Assembly: GCA_902795755.1 (NCBI GenBank)
Contig: CADBMO010000003.1
Coordinates: 1 to 15,138 of the forward strand
Reading direction: 5' to 3'
DNA length: 15,138 nt
Source: an uncultured Erysipelotrichaceae bacterium
Lineage (GTDB): Bacteria; Bacillota_I; Bacilli_A; RF39; UBA660
The position numbers were made by a program, and so were the translations under genes. Within the stretch, counting starts at the first letter, position 1; each line of letters starts with the position of its first letter. The notes below the pieces were generated by a model. It saw only the letters and a list, made by a program, of their open reading frames with translations. It was not told the origin of the DNA and searched no databases. This document shows positions 14,810 through 15,138 of the stretch, piece after piece.

Positions 14810-15121
14810 ACATCTAACTTAACACTATTTAGATAATTAATGGATAATCATTCATTTAGGTGTAGTTAGATGTCTTATAGTACTGATTCTTACTCCTATT
14901 ACTCCCCTTTTTATATATAAATAGGGGAAGTTGATTTGAAAATTAAAATACTATTTTTAATCGAGGTTGATAATTATACGTCTTTTAATATCTCGATGCG
15001 TTAGAATTAACGTGCTATCTATCAAATTATTATTTATTATATAATACTAGTTATATATATAGTAATTTGATATTAAAAATAAAATAAGTCCCCTACTTTC
15101 TAATTATGAAAATAGGGGACT
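14810..15121. other. Highly structured intergenic region of unknown function
   Basis: No gene was recognised from 14711 to the window end. In it I see: ACATCTAACT (14810-14819) with AGTTAGATGT (14864-14873) and an inner ACAC/GTGT pairing; CCCCT...AGGGG (14904-14927) around the palindrome TTTATATATAAA; ATCGAG (14960-14965) with CTCGAT (14992-14997), interlaced with TTGATA (14967-14972) and TATCAA (15020-15025), a pseudoknot-like order; CGTTA/TAACG (14999-15012); ATCAAATTA (15021-15029) with TAATTTGAT (15063-15071); and the last hairpin below. This density of paired arms is more than I would expect of spacer DNA. It could be a non-coding RNA, a recombination remnant or a small MITE; the sequence does not decide. 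Confidence 0.4.
15087..15121 (-). terminator. Candidate terminator for a leftward gene beyond the right edge
   Basis: AGTCCCCTA (15087-15095) pairs with TAGGGGACT (15113-15121), extended inside by TTTC/GAAA. On the - strand it is followed by TTATTTTATTTTT, an imperfect T-run; on the + strand the following bases are AAAATTAC, without a T-run. Confidence 0.5.
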
Positions 15122-15138
15122 AAAATTACTTTTTCTTA

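Noticed and set aside
14711..15138. CRISPR array, tRNA or insertion sequence in the repeat-rich right end
   Set aside because: Repeats are inverted arms, not regularly spaced direct repeats; no T-loop signature or transposase was found.

Overview
The window is very AT-rich, compact chromosomal DNA from a low-GC Gram-positive bacterium (Bacillota). The nusB, xseA, xseB and spoIVB order is the remnant of a neighbourhood conserved in spore formers. Three proteins (YlbJ-like, SpoIVB, SpoIIM) belong to the endospore programme. Ribosome binding sites are of the AGGTGAT and AAGGAGG types. Every assignable gene ends in TAA (15) or TAG (2), none in TGA, and tryptophan is TGG. I infer a member of the Erysipelotrichia/RF39-type AT-rich Bacilli, but the sequence does not name a species.

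Bases 1-3670 hold a type IV pilus (or pseudopilus) locus: a prepilin peptidase cut by the left edge, a leftward PilB/GspE-type assembly ATPase, and two overlapping rightward prepilin genes. The first prepilin carries a large C-terminal domain resembling the LamG-like (concanavalin A-like) surface domain, which suggests a tip adhesin. Bases 3671-4540 encode a YlbJ-like sporulation membrane protein. Bases 4630-8458 are a likely operon of mutS, an unrecognised 288-residue gene and nusB, closed by a strong bidirectional terminator.

Bases 8469-9254 hold a leftward SAM methyltransferase, divergent from an operon of xseA, xseB, an easily missed 32-residue membrane peptide overlapping xseB, and a sugar-nucleotide nucleotidyltransferase (9335-11801). 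Then come spoIVB (11883-12866), a leftward 57-residue membrane protein starting at TTG, spoIIM (13143-13772) and an HTH/coiled-coil protein (13853-14620) with a palindrome over its -35 element. SpoIVB and SpoIIM act at successive stages of sporulation: SpoIIM in engulfment, SpoIVB in the signal that activates sigma-K.

Bases 14711-15138 contain no convincing gene but many inverted repeats, a possible pseudoknot and a 16-codon Tyr/Ser-rich micro-ORF whose ribosome binding site and start lie in a stem. This is the least explained part of the window. Genes are tightly packed, and several terminators share bases with stop codons or coding ends. No CRISPR array, tRNA, rRNA or transposase gene was seen.
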